A DNA stretch of 64,000 bases, taken from Marinobacter salexigens (GTDB lineage: Bacteria; Pseudomonadota; Gammaproteobacteria; Pseudomonadales; Oleiphilaceae). Every line of letters starts with the position of its first letter. Position 1 is the stretch's first letter. A program made the position numbers and the translations under genes. The notes beneath the pieces were generated by a model. It searched no databases, was not told the DNA's origin, and saw only the letters and a list, made by a program, of their open reading frames with translations. Shown here piece after piece: positions 39,649-49,986 of this stretch. The stretch lies in the NCBI RefSeq assembly GCF_018860765.1, contig NZ_JAHKPV010000019.1, forward strand, positions 377,972 through 441,971. Reading direction: 5' to 3'.

Positions 39649-41454
39649 ATGACCCATGCGAAAAAAATTGAAGTTACGGATCTTATTCTACGCGATGCGC
39701 ACCAGTCGCTTATCGCTACCCGCATGCGCACCGAAGATATGCTACCTATATGCAACAAACTGGACCAAGTTGGCTACTGGTCATTGGAAGTTTGGGGCGG
39801 AGCCACCTTTGATGCCTGCGTTCGCTTCCTGAAGGAAGACCCTTGGGAGCGTTTGCGCAAACTGCGCGAAGCCCTGCCTAGTTCACGCCTGCAAATGTTG
39901 CTACGGGGTCAAAACCTGCTTGGCTATCGCCATTACGCTGACGATGTTGTTGAAGCCTTTGTGCAAAAAGCTGCCGATAACGGCATCGATGTCTTTCGGG
40001 TATTTGATGCGCTAAACGACCTGCGCAACATTGAAACCGCCATGAAAGCGATCAAGAAAGCCGGTAAGCACGCGCAGGGTACTATTTGCTACACCACCAG
40101 CCCGGTGCACACGCCTGAATTGTTCGTGCAACAAGCGAAAGAAATGCAGTCTATGGGCGCCGATTCTATTGCCATCAAGGATATGGCAGGACTGCTGACC
40201 CCTTACGCAACCTACGATCTGGTGAAAGCCATCAAGGCGGAAGTAGAGCTGCCTCTGGTTATCCACAGCCACTCAACCTCTGGCTTGGCTCCCCTTTGCC
40301 AGTTGAAGGCCATAGAGGCAGGTGCCGACAGAATCGACACCGCGATTTCTTCGTTCTCCTCCGGCACCAGCCACCCCGCAACAGAATCTCAGGTAGCCGC
40401 ACTCAAGGGCACCGAATACGACACAGGGCTAGACTTGACGCTGTTGAGCGAAATTGCCGATTACTTCCGCGAAGTGCGCAAGAAGTACCGCCAGTTCGAA
40501 AGCGAGTTCACCCGCGAGGATGTATCAGTACAGATCAATCAGGTGCCTGGCGGCATGATGTCCAATCTGGCGAACCAGCTAAAAGAACAGAATGCACTGA
40601 ACCGAATCCGCGAAGTTTTTGAAGAAATCCCGTGGGTGCGAGAAGATTTAGGCTTTCCACCGCTGGTTACACCAACCTCACAGATTGTTGGCACTCAAGC
40701 GGTATACAACGTGTTGGCTGGACAGCGTTACAAAACCATCACTAACGAAGTAAAACGCTACCTGCAGGGCGGCTATGGTAAACCACCTGCTCCGGTCAGC
40801 GCCGATGTACGCAACAAAGCCATTGGCAATGAACCGGTTGATGAAGGGCGCCCCGCCGACCAGCTCAACCCAGAGATGAACAAACTGCGCGAAGACATTG
40901 GTGAGCTGGCCCTAAACGCAGAAGATGTCCTCACCTATGCCATGTTCCCCGATCTAGGCCGGGAATTCCTGCAACAACGTAAAGATGGCACCCTTGTACC
41001 AGAATCGCTATTGCCACCAGAAGACACATCTCGGGAACGCCTGAACGCTGGCGTAGCGACAGAATTCCGTATTGAAGTTCACGGCGAAAGTTACGAAGTG
41101 GCTGTTACCGGCTCTGGAGATTCGGGTGCGGGAAGGCGAAAGCTCTACCTCTCGCTCGATGGCATGCCGGAAGAAGTGGTATTCGAGCCCCTTAACGATT
41201 ATGTGGCTGAGGGCGGCAACGGCCGCAAAAAAGCGTCTACGCCCGGCCACGTAAGCACGGCCATGCCGGGTAACGTGGTTGAGGTTCTAGTTAACGAGGG
41301 AGACACCGTCAGCGCTGGTCAAGCCGTGCTGATTACCGAAGCCATGAAGATGGAAACTGAGGTACACGCAAATATTGACGGAAAAGTAGAAGCCATTTAT
41401 GTAACTAAGGGAGATCGGGTAACGCCTGGCGAAGTGCTGGTTGAGATCGTGTGA
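39649..41454 (+). CDS. pycB: Pyruvate carboxylase subunit B (carboxyltransferase and biotin carrier)
   Basis: The 601-residue protein has an N-terminal HMGL-like TIM-barrel carboxyltransferase domain with the start Leu-Ile-Leu-Arg-Asp-Ala-His-Gln-Ser. A conserved carboxylase domain follows, then a C-terminal biotinyl domain with Glu-Ala-Met-Lys-Met-Glu-Thr; the biotinylated lysine is about residue 567. It closely resembles oxaloacetate decarboxylase alpha chains. Pairing with pycA and pycR, and the absence of the sodium-pump beta and gamma subunits, supports pyruvate carboxylase. Confidence 0.88.
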   Translation: MTHAKKIEVTDLILRDAHQSLIATRMRTEDMLPICNKLDQVGYWSLEVWGGATFDACVRFLKEDPWERLRKLREALPSSRLQMLLRGQNLLGYRHYADDVVEAFVQKAADNGIDVFRVFDALNDLRNIETAMKAIKKAGKHAQGTICYTTSPVHTPELFVQQAKEMQSMGADSIAIKDMAGLLTPYATYDLVKAIKAEVELPLVIHSHSTSGLAPLCQLKAIEAGADRIDTAISSFSSGTSHPATESQVAALKGTEYDTGLDLTLLSEIADYFREVRKKYRQFESEFTREDVSVQINQVPGGMMSNLANQLKEQNALNRIREVFEEIPWVREDLGFPPLVTPTSQIVGTQAVYNVLAGQRYKTITNEVKRYLQGGYGKPPAPVSADVRNKAIGNEPVDEGRPADQLNPEMNKLREDIGELALNAEDVLTYAMFPDLGREFLQQRKDGTLVPESLLPPEDTSRERLNAGVATEFRIEVHGESYEVAVTGSGDSGAGRRKLYLSLDGMPEEVVFEPLNDYVAEGGNGRKKASTPGHVSTAMPGNVVEVLVNEGDTVSAGQAVLITEAMKMETEVHANIDGKVEAIYVTKGDRVTPGEVLVEIV

Positions 41455-41479
41455 TCAGCTAGAACAACGCGAAGTATTA

Positions 41480-41510
41480 GTAGACCGCCTCCATTCCAGA
41501 TGCGGTCTAC
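41480..41510. terminator. Stem-loop between convergent pycB and rimO
   Basis: A perfect 9-bp inverted repeat (41480-41488 with 41502-41510) sits between the pycB and rimO stop codons. T-runs on either side are weak, so it may be a bidirectional terminator of modest strength. Confidence 0.45.
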
Positions 41511-41526
41511 CGATTTCCATAACTGA

Positions 41527-42870
41527 TCAGACTAGAACAGCCCAAAGGTCGTGTTCGTCTGCGTGCTCAACCACCGCGCGAACAATCTGACCGGGCTCCA
41601 GATCTGTGACATCGTTGAGATATACCATGCCATCAATTTCTGGCGCATCGGCTTTCGAGCGACCGATGGCACCTTCTTCGTCTACCTCATCAATCAACAC
41701 ATCAATGGTCGTGCCAATTTTCGCCTGTAAACGGGCAGCTGAGATTTCCGCCTGCTTTGTCATGAAGCGCGCCAAGCGCTCTTCTTTGATGTGTTCAGGC
41801 ACAGCACCTTCAATCTCATTGGCCTTGGCACCCTCGACCGCGCTGTAAGTAAACGCGCCCACGCGGTCCAGTTGTGCTTCATCAAGCCAATCCAACAGGT
41901 ACTGGAAATCTTCTTCCGTCTCGCCCGGGAAGCCCACAATAAAGGTGGAGCGAATCGTCAGTTCCGGGCATATTTCACGCCATTTACGGATGCGATCCAG
42001 AGTTTTACTGTCGTGGGCCGGCCGCTTCATCGCTTTTAGTACTTTCGGGCTGGCATGCTGAAATGGAATGTCCAGATACGGCAGGATTTTGCCTTTGGCC
42101 ATCAGCGGAATAATGTCGTCTACGTGCGGATAGGGGTACACATAGTGCAAGCGAACCCAAACGCCCATCTCGCCCAAGGCTTCACACAGCGATTGCATTT
42201 TAGTTTTCAGTGGGCGCCCCTGCCAAAAGCCCGTGCGGTACTTGGTATCTACACCATAGGCCGAGGTATCCTGAGAAATCACCAATAACTCTTTTACCCC
42301 GGCGTTGACTAACCGTTGGGCCTCGTCCATCACATCGCCAATCGGTCGGCTAACCAGATCACCACGCATGGATGGAATGATGCAGAAGGTGCAGCGATGA
42401 TTGCAGCCTTCGGAAATTTTGAGGTAAGCATAGTGCCTTGGCGTCAGCTTGATACCTTGAGGCGGAACCAGATCGGTGAATGGGTCATGCTCGCGGGTTT
42501 GCGGAACAAACTGATGTACGGCACCCACCACTTCTTCATAGGCATGGGGGCCAGAAACCGCCAACACACCCGGATGGGTTTCGCGGATTTTGTCCGCCTC
42601 CACACCCATACACCCGGTAACAATCACTTTGCCGTTCTCGCTGATTGCCTCACCAATTGCATCCAGGGATTCCTGTTTCGCCGCATCGATAAAACCGCAG
42701 GTGTTCACGACAACAATGTCCGCATCGTTATATGTGGGCACAACATCGTAACCATCCAGCCGCAACTGAGTGAGTATGCGTTCGGAATCTACCAAAGCTT
42801 TGGGGCAACCTAGGCTGATAAAGCCAACTTTGCCGTTACCGGACACTGTGTTTTCGGTTTTTTCTGTCAT
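41527..42870 (-). CDS. rimO: Ribosomal protein S12 methylthiotransferase RimO
   Basis: RimO is a radical-SAM enzyme that methylthiolates an aspartate of ribosomal protein S12. The ATG at 42868-42870 gives 447 residues. Visible parts are an N-terminal UPF0004 domain with Ser-Leu-Gly-Cys-Pro-Lys-Ala, the radical-SAM motif Cys-Asn-His-Arg-Cys-Thr-Phe-Cys near residue 145, and a C-terminal TRAM domain. The Gly-Cys-Pro-Lys-Ala motif distinguishes it from MiaB, also in this window at 48.6 kb. The 257 bases upstream hold its promoter; nothing else was recognised there. Confidence 0.95.
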   Translation of the reverse strand: MTEKTENTVSGNGKVGFISLGCPKALVDSERILTQLRLDGYDVVPTYNDADIVVVNTCGFIDAAKQESLDAIGEAISENGKVIVTGCMGVEADKIRETHPGVLAVSGPHAYEEVVGAVHQFVPQTREHDPFTDLVPPQGIKLTPRHYAYLKISEGCNHRCTFCIIPSMRGDLVSRPIGDVMDEAQRLVNAGVKELLVISQDTSAYGVDTKYRTGFWQGRPLKTKMQSLCEALGEMGVWVRLHYVYPYPHVDDIIPLMAKGKILPYLDIPFQHASPKVLKAMKRPAHDSKTLDRIRKWREICPELTIRSTFIVGFPGETEEDFQYLLDWLDEAQLDRVGAFTYSAVEGAKANEIEGAVPEHIKEERLARFMTKQAEISAARLQAKIGTTIDVLIDEVDEEGAIGRSKADAPEIDGMVYLNDVTDLEPGQIVRAVVEHADEHDLWAVLV

Positions 42871-43127
42871 AAAACGTTTCAAGATTCCTGACGCCCGCAC
42901 GCGAATGATCGGCGGGAACGTGCTAATGAATAGAAGCCCGAATTTTACACCAGTAACACCCTCTTCTGCAGCAAAAGCGGAACGGCTTTTGGAGCGAACG
43001 ATGCGTGATGTGAGTCAAAATTATGAACCAATGTTCAGGAAACCCATAAAAACCTGCCTCAACCTGCGACACGAAAGTTGCTGACCAGAAAACAAACAAC
43101 TACACTTTTGGTCGTTTACACCTTGTT

Positions 43128-43604
43128 ATGAAACAGTATTTAGACCTGAAAACGCCCTTAAGTTGCCAACTAACTTCGCCAACAAGAGTCCACATGAAAG
43201 CAGCCACCGTTAAGCCAAACCTGCGCAACCAGCAACGTGTGGATATTGTGAGTGACATCGTTATCGAAAAACCGGACGGGTGCCAACTCACGTGCAAGAT
43301 ATCCAACCTGTCTCGTACCGGAGTTATGGTTTGCTGTAATCATAAAACTGCCGACCAACTTATACCGCGCCTGCAAGCCCCTACTCCGGGTAACTGGATT
43401 GACGTCAAAGCCCACTTCTCCGTACCAGTCGTTGCCACTCAGCCAGTGTCTATTTTTGCCACCGGACACATTGTTCACCTCAGGCGCATGGCACGGGACG
43501 AGTTTCAGCTCGGCATTCAGTTTGAGAATTTTGAAGGCAATGGTTTTGATTACGTCGACAGCTATGTACGCAAATTTCTATCCGATATGCCCAAACCTGC
43601 CTGA
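43128..43604 (+). CDS. PilZ domain protein
   Basis: A PilZ-like domain occupies most of this 158-residue protein. The Arg-x-x-x-Arg motif (Leu-Arg-Asn-Gln-Gln-Arg-Val-Asp, about residues 32-39) and the downstream Asn-Leu-Ser-Arg-Thr-Gly (about 64-69) match the c-di-GMP-binding signature (R-x3-R and D/N-x-S-x-x-G). It is therefore likely a cyclic-di-GMP receptor, but its output is unknown. An ATG at 43194 would give 136 residues and is equally possible. It stands alone between rimO and cysD with no obvious functional partner. Confidence 0.75.
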   Translation: MKQYLDLKTPLSCQLTSPTRVHMKAATVKPNLRNQQRVDIVSDIVIEKPDGCQLTCKISNLSRTGVMVCCNHKTADQLIPRLQAPTPGNWIDVKAHFSVPVVATQPVSIFATGHIVHLRRMARDEFQLGIQFENFEGNGFDYVDSYVRKFLSDMPKPA

Positions 43605-43716
43605 CCTCGCGAAACCAGATCATCCAACCCCGTTAGCCGCCGCGCCAGCGGGAGCGCTATATTTCTATAACTTAAAACTCTAACCGAAGCACTTCTTATA
43701 GCCATATCGGCTCTGA

Positions 43717-43722
43717 TACAAT
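43717..43722 (+). promoter_or_regulatory. Extended -10 for cysD
   Basis: TGA-TACAAT (43714-43722) is an extended -10 about 50 bases upstream of cysD. The region upstream is AT-rich, as for CysB-activated promoters, but no defined CysB site is claimed. Confidence 0.4.
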
Positions 43723-43772
43723 CAGTAAACTCATTTGCACGCCCTCAAGGCCCGCCGCGGCAACGGATTATC

Positions 43773-44681
43773 ATGACCACATACAACCTTACGCATCTAA
43801 AACAACTGGAAGCGGAAAGCATCCATATCATCCGGGAAGTGGCTGCCGAGTTTGATAACCCGGTGATGCTCTACTCCATCGGCAAAGATTCAGCGGTTAT
43901 GCTGCACCTTGCCCGCAAAGCATTTTACCCCGGAAAAATGCCCTTTCCCTTGATGCACGTAGACACCACCTGGAAGTTTCGGGACATGATCGATTTCCGG
44001 GAACGTAAGGTAAAGGAATATGGTCTGGACCTCATTGTGCACACGAATCAGGATGGTGTGGATCAAGGCATTGGTCCTTTTACCCATGGCAGCGCAAAGC
44101 ACACAGACATAATGAAAACCCAAGCCCTCAAGCAGGCTCTGGACAAATACGGCTTCGATGCCGCTTTCGGTGGCGCCCGCAGGGATGAAGAAAAGTCCCG
44201 AGCCAAAGAGCGTGTGTATTCCTTCCGCGACGAATACCACCGCTGGGACCCTAAAAATCAGCGCCCGGAACTCTGGAACACCTATAACGGCAAGGTGAAT
44301 AAGGGCGAAAGCATTCGCGTATTCCCGCTGTCTAACTGGACAGAATTGGACATCTGGCAGTACATCTACTTGGAAAACATCGAGATTGTTCCGCTTTACT
44401 ATTCGGCAGTTCGCCCGGTGGTAGAGCGCGATGGCTCGCTGATTATGGTGGACGACGACCGCATGCCTCTAAAAGAGGGTGAAAAGCCGATGATGAAATC
44501 CATCCGCTTCCGTACTCTAGGCTGCTACCCACTGACCGGCGCCATTGAATCCGAGGCGGATACATTGCCGGAAATCATTCAGGAAATGTTGCTGGCCACC
44601 AGCTCAGAACGTCAGGGCCGCGTGATTGATCACGATTCGGCTGGCTCCATGGAACAGAAAAAACGCGAAGGGTACTTCTGA
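43773..44681 (+). CDS. cysD: Sulfate adenylyltransferase small subunit CysD
   Basis: CysD is the catalytic PP-loop subunit of ATP sulfurylase, which makes APS from sulfate and ATP. The 302-residue length is standard. The PP-loop Tyr-Ser-Ile-Gly-Lys-Asp-Ser near residue 34 and the [11 protein letters not shown] motif near 133 are intact. cysN begins one base after its stop codon. Confidence 0.95.
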   Translation: MTTYNLTHLKQLEAESIHIIREVAAEFDNPVMLYSIGKDSAVMLHLARKAFYPGKMPFPLMHVDTTWKFRDMIDFRERKVKEYGLDLIVHTNQDGVDQGIGPFTHGSAKHTDIMKTQALKQALDKYGFDAAFGGARRDEEKSRAKERVYSFRDEYHRWDPKNQRPELWNTYNGKVNKGESIRVFPLSNWTELDIWQYIYLENIEIVPLYYSAVRPVVERDGSLIMVDDDRMPLKEGEKPMMKSIRFRTLGCYPLTGAIESEADTLPEIIQEMLLATSSERQGRVIDHDSAGSMEQKKREGYF

Positions 44682-44682
44682 T

Positions 44683-46341
44683 ATGTCACATCAATCTGAC
44701 CTTATTGCCGACGACATTCAGGCCTACCTGAAACAACACGAAAACAAGGAACTGCTGCGCCTGCTTACCTGCGGCAGTGTAGACGACGGCAAAAGCACCC
44801 TTATCGGTCGCCTGCTGCACGACACCAAAATGATCTACGAAGACCACATGGCCAGCCTGAAAACCGACAGCGCCAAAATGGGCACCACTGGTGAAAAGCT
44901 AGACCTTGCTCTACTCGTTGATGGGTTGCAGGCCGAGCGCGAGCAAGGCATTACTATTGATGTTGCCTACCGCTACTTCTCTACCGATAAGCGCAAGTTC
45001 ATCATTGCCGATACGCCGGGGCACGAGCAGTACACCCGCAACATGGCCACCGGCGCGTCTACGGCTCAGGTTGCGATTCTGATGATTGACGCCCGCCGTG
45101 GTGTATTGACGCAAACCCGCCGCCACTCCTACATTGCCTCACTTTTAGGCATCCGGCACATCGTTGTGGCGGTGAACAAAATGGATCTGGTGGATTTCAG
45201 CGAAGATCGCTTCAACGAGATCAGAGAGGAGTACCTCTCGTTCGCCGCAAAACTCGGGCTGAAAGACATCCGCTTTGTACCCATCTCAGCACTGGAAGGC
45301 GACAACGTCGTCAACCGCAGTGAGAACACCCCTTGGTTTAACGGCCAGCCACTAATGGACATTCTGGAAACGGTGGAAGTAAACCGCGACAAGAATCTGG
45401 AACACTTCCGGTTCCCCGTGCAATACGTTATCCGTCCCAACCTAAATTTCCGTGGCTTTTGTGGCACCATCGCCTCTGGCGTGGTTCGCCCTGGCGACAA
45501 GGTAATGGCCTTGCCCTCGCGGCGCACCAGTACCGTCAAGGAAGTTGTGACGTTTGATGGCAACCTGAACGAAGCTTATATTGATCAGGCGGTTACACTG
45601 ACGCTGGAAGATGAAATTGATATCAGTCGCGGTGACATGCTGGTTAAACCGGAGGACGAACCGGAAGTGGGCAACCGGTTCAAGGCCAACATCGTGTGGA
45701 TGGCCGATGCGCCTTTGCATACCGGCCGCCTATATGACATCAAGCTGGGACCCACATTCACATCGGGCACCGTTCGAAAGATTCACTATCAGACTGACGT
45801 GAATACGCTGGAGCAGCACGCCAATCCTGCCCTGTTGCAGGTGAATGAAATCGGCCTCTGTGACCTCACCCTGAGTCAACCAATCGCCTTTGACGCCTAT
45901 CAGCGCAACCACGCTACGGGCAGTTTTATTGTAATCGACAGGCTCACCAACGTAACCGTTGGTGCCGGTATGATTGATGGCTTGGCAGATACTGCAGGCA
46001 CCCTGGAGCCCGTAAGCCCTGAGGAGCGGGAGCGTAGGTTGGCGCAGAAGCCGCTGATTATTGGCTGCTCTGGTAAACAAGCCCACGCTCTTGCTCTGGC
46101 GGTTGAGCGTGCGCTGTTCGATCAGGGCAAAACTTCGGTGATCTTGAGCGAGGATAATGCCGGTAATGCCGACGACCGCCGCCGCACTGCGCAACTGCTA
46201 ACTGCTTACGGTCTGATAGCCATTGCCGTAAATCTGGGCACTGACATAGCCAACGTTTCCGTAAAGGCGGAAGACACCGGGGAAGTTTCTAGTGTTGCTA
46301 CGTCACTGGTTCAGGAGCTGGCTCGGGGGAAGCGAGTTTAA
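44683..46341 (+). CDS. cysN: Sulfate adenylyltransferase GTPase subunit CysN with vestigial APS-kinase domain
   Basis: CysN couples GTP hydrolysis to APS synthesis. The ATG at 44683 gives 552 residues. The GTPase part is intact: Gly-Ser-Val-Asp-Asp-Gly-Lys-Ser at 31-38, Asp-Thr-Pro-Gly-His-Glu-Gln-Tyr, and Asn-Lys-Met-Asp. This part accounts for about 455 residues. The last 97 residues, from Lys-Pro-Leu-Ile-Ile-Gly-Cys-Ser-Gly, line up with the start of an APS kinase domain as in CysNC fusions. However, the P-loop Gly-x-Ser-Gly-x-Gly-Lys-Ser/Thr is replaced by Gly-Cys-Ser-Gly-Lys-Gln-Ala-His and the domain is about half length. It is unlikely to phosphorylate APS, which suits organisms that reduce APS directly. 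Confidence 0.9.
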   Translation: MSHQSDLIADDIQAYLKQHENKELLRLLTCGSVDDGKSTLIGRLLHDTKMIYEDHMASLKTDSAKMGTTGEKLDLALLVDGLQAEREQGITIDVAYRYFSTDKRKFIIADTPGHEQYTRNMATGASTAQVAILMIDARRGVLTQTRRHSYIASLLGIRHIVVAVNKMDLVDFSEDRFNEIREEYLSFAAKLGLKDIRFVPISALEGDNVVNRSENTPWFNGQPLMDILETVEVNRDKNLEHFRFPVQYVIRPNLNFRGFCGTIASGVVRPGDKVMALPSRRTSTVKEVVTFDGNLNEAYIDQAVTLTLEDEIDISRGDMLVKPEDEPEVGNRFKANIVWMADAPLHTGRLYDIKLGPTFTSGTVRKIHYQTDVNTLEQHANPALLQVNEIGLCDLTLSQPIAFDAYQRNHATGSFIVIDRLTNVTVGAGMIDGLADTAGTLEPVSPEERERRLAQKPLIIGCSGKQAHALALAVERALFDQGKTSVILSEDNAGNADDRRRTAQLLTAYGLIAIAVNLGTDIANVSVKAEDTGEVSSVATSLVQELARGKRV

Positions 46342-46444
46342 CGCCAGGACTGGGTAGATAGGTGTCTGCCGCGGGGCGAGGAGTCTTTGCTGCTATTCTC
46401 ATTTTTAGTCGTGAATGTATTTGTTGTCCGTGGCAGAATCTGTG

Positions 46445-46477
46445 GCCCTGAAGGTTTCCTTCGGGGCTTTTTCGTTT
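46445..46477 (+). terminator. Terminator after cysN
   Basis: A 10-bp stem (46445-46454 with 46458-46467, one T-G pair) with a 3-base loop is followed by TTTTTCGTTT. It ends about 100 bases after the cysN stop and 24 bases before yejK, so it probably ends the cysDN transcript. Confidence 0.75.
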
Positions 46478-46500
46478 ATTAATTCGGGAATTTTCTGTTT

Positions 46501-47517
46501 ATGGCCATCAAGCATCTGCGCACCGCGTTTTCCAGTCAGTACCAGCCGGGGCAACCTGCCCGACTTCAGAGTGGCGAGGCGCTGCAGGAGCCAGGTGGCG
46601 ATTATGAGGGCCTGCATAAGCAGATGAAGCGACTGTTTAACAGCAAGCCGGGCAAAAAATACGGACGGTTTTCAGATGACCTTGGTGAGAGCCCGTTTAA
46701 AGGTTGGCTGAAGGATTATCTGGAGGACAAGCAGAGTTTTGCTTCGTTCACGGATCGAGTGTTTGGGCAGTGGCAGGAGTTGCTTACGAGCTGCCAAGAA
46801 GAGTTTGTGGGGCAACTTGTAGTTGTTCACGAGGCTCTTGCAGATTCAGACGTTGTTTATGTAATGATTTTGGAGACTGACGGCGCTCTGCGCTTTGACG
46901 GCAATCAAACGCTTGATACAACAGATGTACTGAGCACATCGCGCTTGAACCTTGCTATGCGGGTTGAACTGGATGACTGGCTTGGGGATAACGCCGCAGA
47001 AAACTATCTCACACTGGTTCATGCCCGTGGCACTGGCGAGCCGGGGGAGCTGTTTATTCGGCTGTGTGGCTTCACCAATCAGATTGATGTTGAGAAGGAA
47101 ACTCTGACGTTTCTGGATGCGGTGGAGGCGTTTGCCAAATCTTCAGAGCCCGAGAAAGCCGGCGAAGTGCGTACTCGAGCCTATGAATTCTGCAAAGAAC
47201 AGCATGCGCTGGGCGAGCCCGTTGCCATTGAGGCATTGTCAGGCTATTTGGATGAAGACCAGCCAGAGCGTTTCAAGGAGTTTGCGAACAAGTCTACGGA
47301 GATGCCGGAGAGCGGTGTACTGCACCCGGATCACCGCAAGGTGAAGAAATTGGTGCGCATTGCGGGCTCTGGTGGCGGCATGAGTGTTTCGTTTTCTTCG
47401 GATTTGGTGAATCAGGCAATTTACTACGATCGCGACAAGGATGCGCTGACGATTACTCGCCTTCCCAAAGCTCTACGTGAGCAGTTGGAACGGTATTTGG
47501 AAAATCGCGAGGATTGA
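46501..47517 (+). CDS. yejK: Nucleoid-associated protein YejK
   Basis: The 338-residue protein matches the YejK/NdpA family of nucleoid-associated proteins in length and pattern, including the N-terminal His-Leu-Arg-Thr region and the C-terminal Asp-His-Arg-Lys-Val-Lys-Lys-Leu. YejK interacts with topoisomerase IV and affects supercoiling in E. coli. The ATG lies soon after the cysN terminator, so its promoter would overlap or read through that hairpin. It converges with trmH across a 70-base gap in which I see nothing else. Confidence 0.85.
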   Translation: MAIKHLRTAFSSQYQPGQPARLQSGEALQEPGGDYEGLHKQMKRLFNSKPGKKYGRFSDDLGESPFKGWLKDYLEDKQSFASFTDRVFGQWQELLTSCQEEFVGQLVVVHEALADSDVVYVMILETDGALRFDGNQTLDTTDVLSTSRLNLAMRVELDDWLGDNAAENYLTLVHARGTGEPGELFIRLCGFTNQIDVEKETLTFLDAVEAFAKSSEPEKAGEVRTRAYEFCKEQHALGEPVAIEALSGYLDEDQPERFKEFANKSTEMPESGVLHPDHRKVKKLVRIAGSGGGMSVSFSSDLVNQAIYYDRDKDALTITRLPKALREQLERYLENRED

Positions 47518-47587
47518 TCTATTTGCGGCCTACCGCTTTGGGGGCTGGCTCCACGCCACGGGCCGATCTGGGCAAAAGGTGTTTACG

Positions 47588-48319
47588 TTAGCTGACTTCT
47601 ACTGGGTTTTCTTCATTCCAGCGGGGGCGGTTTGCCCGCTGCACCCTTACTTTCTGCATCCAGCCTACTCCGTCGATTAGCTCACCAGTTTCGTGATCAA
47701 TGGGCGGGTATGGCAGGTTTCGATCGTCGCAGTAGCGTTTGACGACGGGCTGGCACCAGCTGAAAAGTAGGCGGTTATAGTCTTCATCCGGTATGCGTCG
47801 GTTATCGAACAGGCCAGCTTCTTTGCGCTGCCGTTGGGCTTCGGAGAGGATGATGGCGCAGGCGGCGGATACATTGAGGGATTCGACCATGCCCATCATG
47901 GGGATGACTATGTGTTTGTCTGCCTGTTCGGCGGCCTCGGCGCTGACACCATCCACTTCGTTGCCCATGATTACGGTACAAGGCACGGTAAAGTCTGCGG
48001 ATCGGAAGTCGATGGCCCGGTCTGACAGCTGCGCGGCGTAAATCTTTTGGCCTTGCCCTTTCAGATGCACTATGGCCTCGGCCATGGTGCGGTGGGTGTG
48101 AGGTGTTACCCACTTGAAGCTACCGCCGGCAGTTTTCCGAAAGGCCCGGAAGCCTTCTTTTGGCCACACGACGTGCATATTAGCGAGCCCGAAGGCATCG
48201 CAGGTTCTCAGTATGGCCGAGAGATTTCTTGGTTTGTGAACCTGATCAGTCAGGACTGTCAGGTCCGGCTGTCGGGTGTTCAAAACCTGTTTGATGCGGG
48301 CAAGGCGTTCGGGGGTCAT
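47588..48319 (-). CDS. trmH: tRNA (guanosine(18)-2'-O)-methyltransferase TrmH
   Basis: TrmH is a SPOUT methyltransferase that makes Gm18 in the D-loop of tRNAs. The 243-residue chain shows the three SPOUT motifs: Lys-Pro-Arg-Asn-Leu-Ser-Ala-Ile-Leu-Arg-Thr-Cys-Asp near residue 28, Met-Gly-Asn-Glu-Val-Asp-Gly-Val-Ser near 117, and Met-Val-Glu-Ser-Leu-Asn-Val-Ser-Ala-Ala near 142. The C-terminal extension matches the proteobacterial TrmH type. Confidence 0.92.
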   Translation of the reverse strand: MTPERLARIKQVLNTRQPDLTVLTDQVHKPRNLSAILRTCDAFGLANMHVVWPKEGFRAFRKTAGGSFKWVTPHTHRTMAEAIVHLKGQGQKIYAAQLSDRAIDFRSADFTVPCTVIMGNEVDGVSAEAAEQADKHIVIPMMGMVESLNVSAACAIILSEAQRQRKEAGLFDNRRIPDEDYNRLLFSWCQPVVKRYCDDRNLPYPPIDHETGELIDGVGWMQKVRVQRANRPRWNEENPVEVS

Positions 48320-48348
48320 GGGCTTTTGGAGTTATCTCGAAAGTTCGG

Positions 48349-48460
48349 GAAGCAGTTGGCGAGGTTCTTCCCAAAACTGTTGAGGGCCATGGACGGCCCG
48401 AAACAAGCGCACATGAATGTGCTTGTAGCGTGTTTTGGGAAGAACCTCGCCAACTGCTTC
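48349..48460 (+). ncRNA. TwoAYGGAY-like structured element, copy C (perfect 29-bp stem)
   Basis: Arms 48349-48377 and 48432-48460 are perfect 29-nt inverted repeats. The 54-nt core holds GGCC-ATGGAC-GGCC and GCAC-ATGAAT-GTGC hairpins. The second loop has GAA instead of GGA; spacing between the loop triplets is 24 nt. It lies between the divergent starts of trmH and miaB, about 90 bases upstream of the miaB -10. It therefore cannot act simply as a 3' terminator of either gene. Confidence 0.68.
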
Positions 48461-48548
48461 ATGCTCGGATTGTCATAAAACGCGAATAATACCACAGCAA
48501 AACTGGCAGATTACCGAGACAACGCTGGTTGCAGAATGATCACCCCGT

Positions 48549-48554
48549 TATAAT
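48549..48554 (+). promoter_or_regulatory. Consensus -10 for miaB
   Basis: A perfect TATAAT stands 82 bases before the miaB ATG; the -35 region is poorly conserved. It lies downstream of structured element C. Confidence 0.45.
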
Positions 48555-48635
48555 GCGCAGTTCTCCTTTTCAGAGCGCTCATTCCGGACATTTCATAATT
48601 CCGGGCGCCAAATACATCCAGTTGTGTTGAGACCC

Positions 48636-49982
48636 ATGGCCAAAAAGCTGTACATCAAAACCCACGGTTGCCAGATGAACGAATACGATTCATCCCGCAT
48701 GGCCGACCTGCTTAAAACCGGCGAAGCAGTGGAAATGACCGAATCGCCAGATGACGCCGACATCCTGTTGCTAAACACCTGCTCCATCCGTGAAAAGGCA
48801 CAGGAAAAGGTTTTCCACCAACTGGGCCGCTGGAAAAAACTCAAAGCGAACAAGCCAGAACTGATCATCGGTGTCGGCGGCTGTGTTGCCAGCCAAGAAG
48901 GTCAGGCCATTCTTGATCGTGCGCCCTATGTCGACATGGTCTTCGGCCCGCAAACCCTCCATCGCTTGCCGGATATGATTACCGAAGTACGAATGAAAGG
49001 TAACGGCGTGGGCGTGGTGGACGTGAGCTTTCCGGAAATCGAAAAGTTCGACAACCTGCCAGAACCTGGCGCTGACGGGCCGTCTGCATTCGTCTCTATC
49101 ATGGAAGGCTGCAGCAAATACTGCACCTTCTGCGTGGTGCCCTACACTCGCGGCGAAGAAGTCAGCCGGCCAACCGACGACGTAATCGCCGAAGTTGCAC
49201 ACCTAGCCAGCCAAGGCGTTAGGGAAGTAAACCTACTAGGCCAAAACGTTAACGCTTACCGCGGGGATACTCACGATGGCGATGTTATGGATTTGGCCGA
49301 ACTGATTACCCTAATCGCCACCATCGACGGCATCGACCGCATTCGCTACACCACCTCGCACCCGGTTGAATTTACCGATGCGATGATTGAAGTCTACGAG
49401 CAAGTACCCGAACTCGTCAGCCACCTGCACCTGCCGGTACAAAGCGGCTCCGATCGCATTCTGGCCGCCATGAAGCGCGGCCATACGGCGCTGGAATACA
49501 AGTCCAAACTGCGCCGCCTACGCAAGATTCGGCCTGACATCAGCTTTTCTTCAGACTTTATTATTGGTTTCCCGGGCGAAACCGAGAAAGACTTTGAAGA
49601 CACTATGAAGTTGATAAACGATATCGGCTTCGACATGTCCTTCAGTTTCGTCTACAGCGCTCGGCCGGGCACTCCAGCATCAGATCTGCCAGACGAAACG
49701 CCGATGGAAGTTAAGAAGCAGCGCCTTAAAATCCTGCAGGATCGGATCAATCAGACGGTGATGGATATCAGCCGCAAGATGGTAGGCTCGACTCAGCGCA
49801 TTCTCGTTACCGGTTTATCGAAAAAGGATCCTGGCGAGTATTCAGGTCGCACGGAGAACAACCGGATTGTAAACTTCCGGCATGAGAACCCAAAGATTAT
49901 CGGGCACTTTATAGATGTCGAAATTGTTGAGGCTTACGCTAACTCTTTGAGGGGCGTGCCTGTGGGTTCGGAGTTGTATTGA
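48636..49982 (+). CDS. miaB: tRNA-2-methylthio-N6-isopentenyladenosine synthase MiaB
   Basis: MiaB is a radical-SAM enzyme that adds a methylthio group to i6A37 in tRNA. The ATG at 48636 gives 448 residues. The N-terminal domain holds conserved cysteines ([15 protein letters not shown]) and the SAM motif is Cys-Ser-Lys-Tyr-Cys-Thr-Phe-Cys near residue 156. A TRAM domain ends the chain. The stop codon is followed at once by a truncated copy of the structured repeat. Confidence 0.95.
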   Translation: MAKKLYIKTHGCQMNEYDSSRMADLLKTGEAVEMTESPDDADILLLNTCSIREKAQEKVFHQLGRWKKLKANKPELIIGVGGCVASQEGQAILDRAPYVDMVFGPQTLHRLPDMITEVRMKGNGVGVVDVSFPEIEKFDNLPEPGADGPSAFVSIMEGCSKYCTFCVVPYTRGEEVSRPTDDVIAEVAHLASQGVREVNLLGQNVNAYRGDTHDGDVMDLAELITLIATIDGIDRIRYTTSHPVEFTDAMIEVYEQVPELVSHLHLPVQSGSDRILAAMKRGHTALEYKSKLRRLRKIRPDISFSSDFIIGFPGETEKDFEDTMKLINDIGFDMSFSFVYSARPGTPASDLPDETPMEVKKQRLKILQDRINQTVMDISRKMVGSTQRILVTGLSKKDPGEYSGRTENNRIVNFRHENPKIIGHFIDVEIVEAYANSLRGVPVGSELY

Positions 49983-49986
49983 GTTT

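Noticed and set aside
39649..41454. Oxaloacetate decarboxylase alpha subunit
   Set aside because: The sequence is similar, but linkage to a biotin carboxylase and LysR regulator and lack of beta/gamma pump subunits favour pyruvate carboxylase subunit B.
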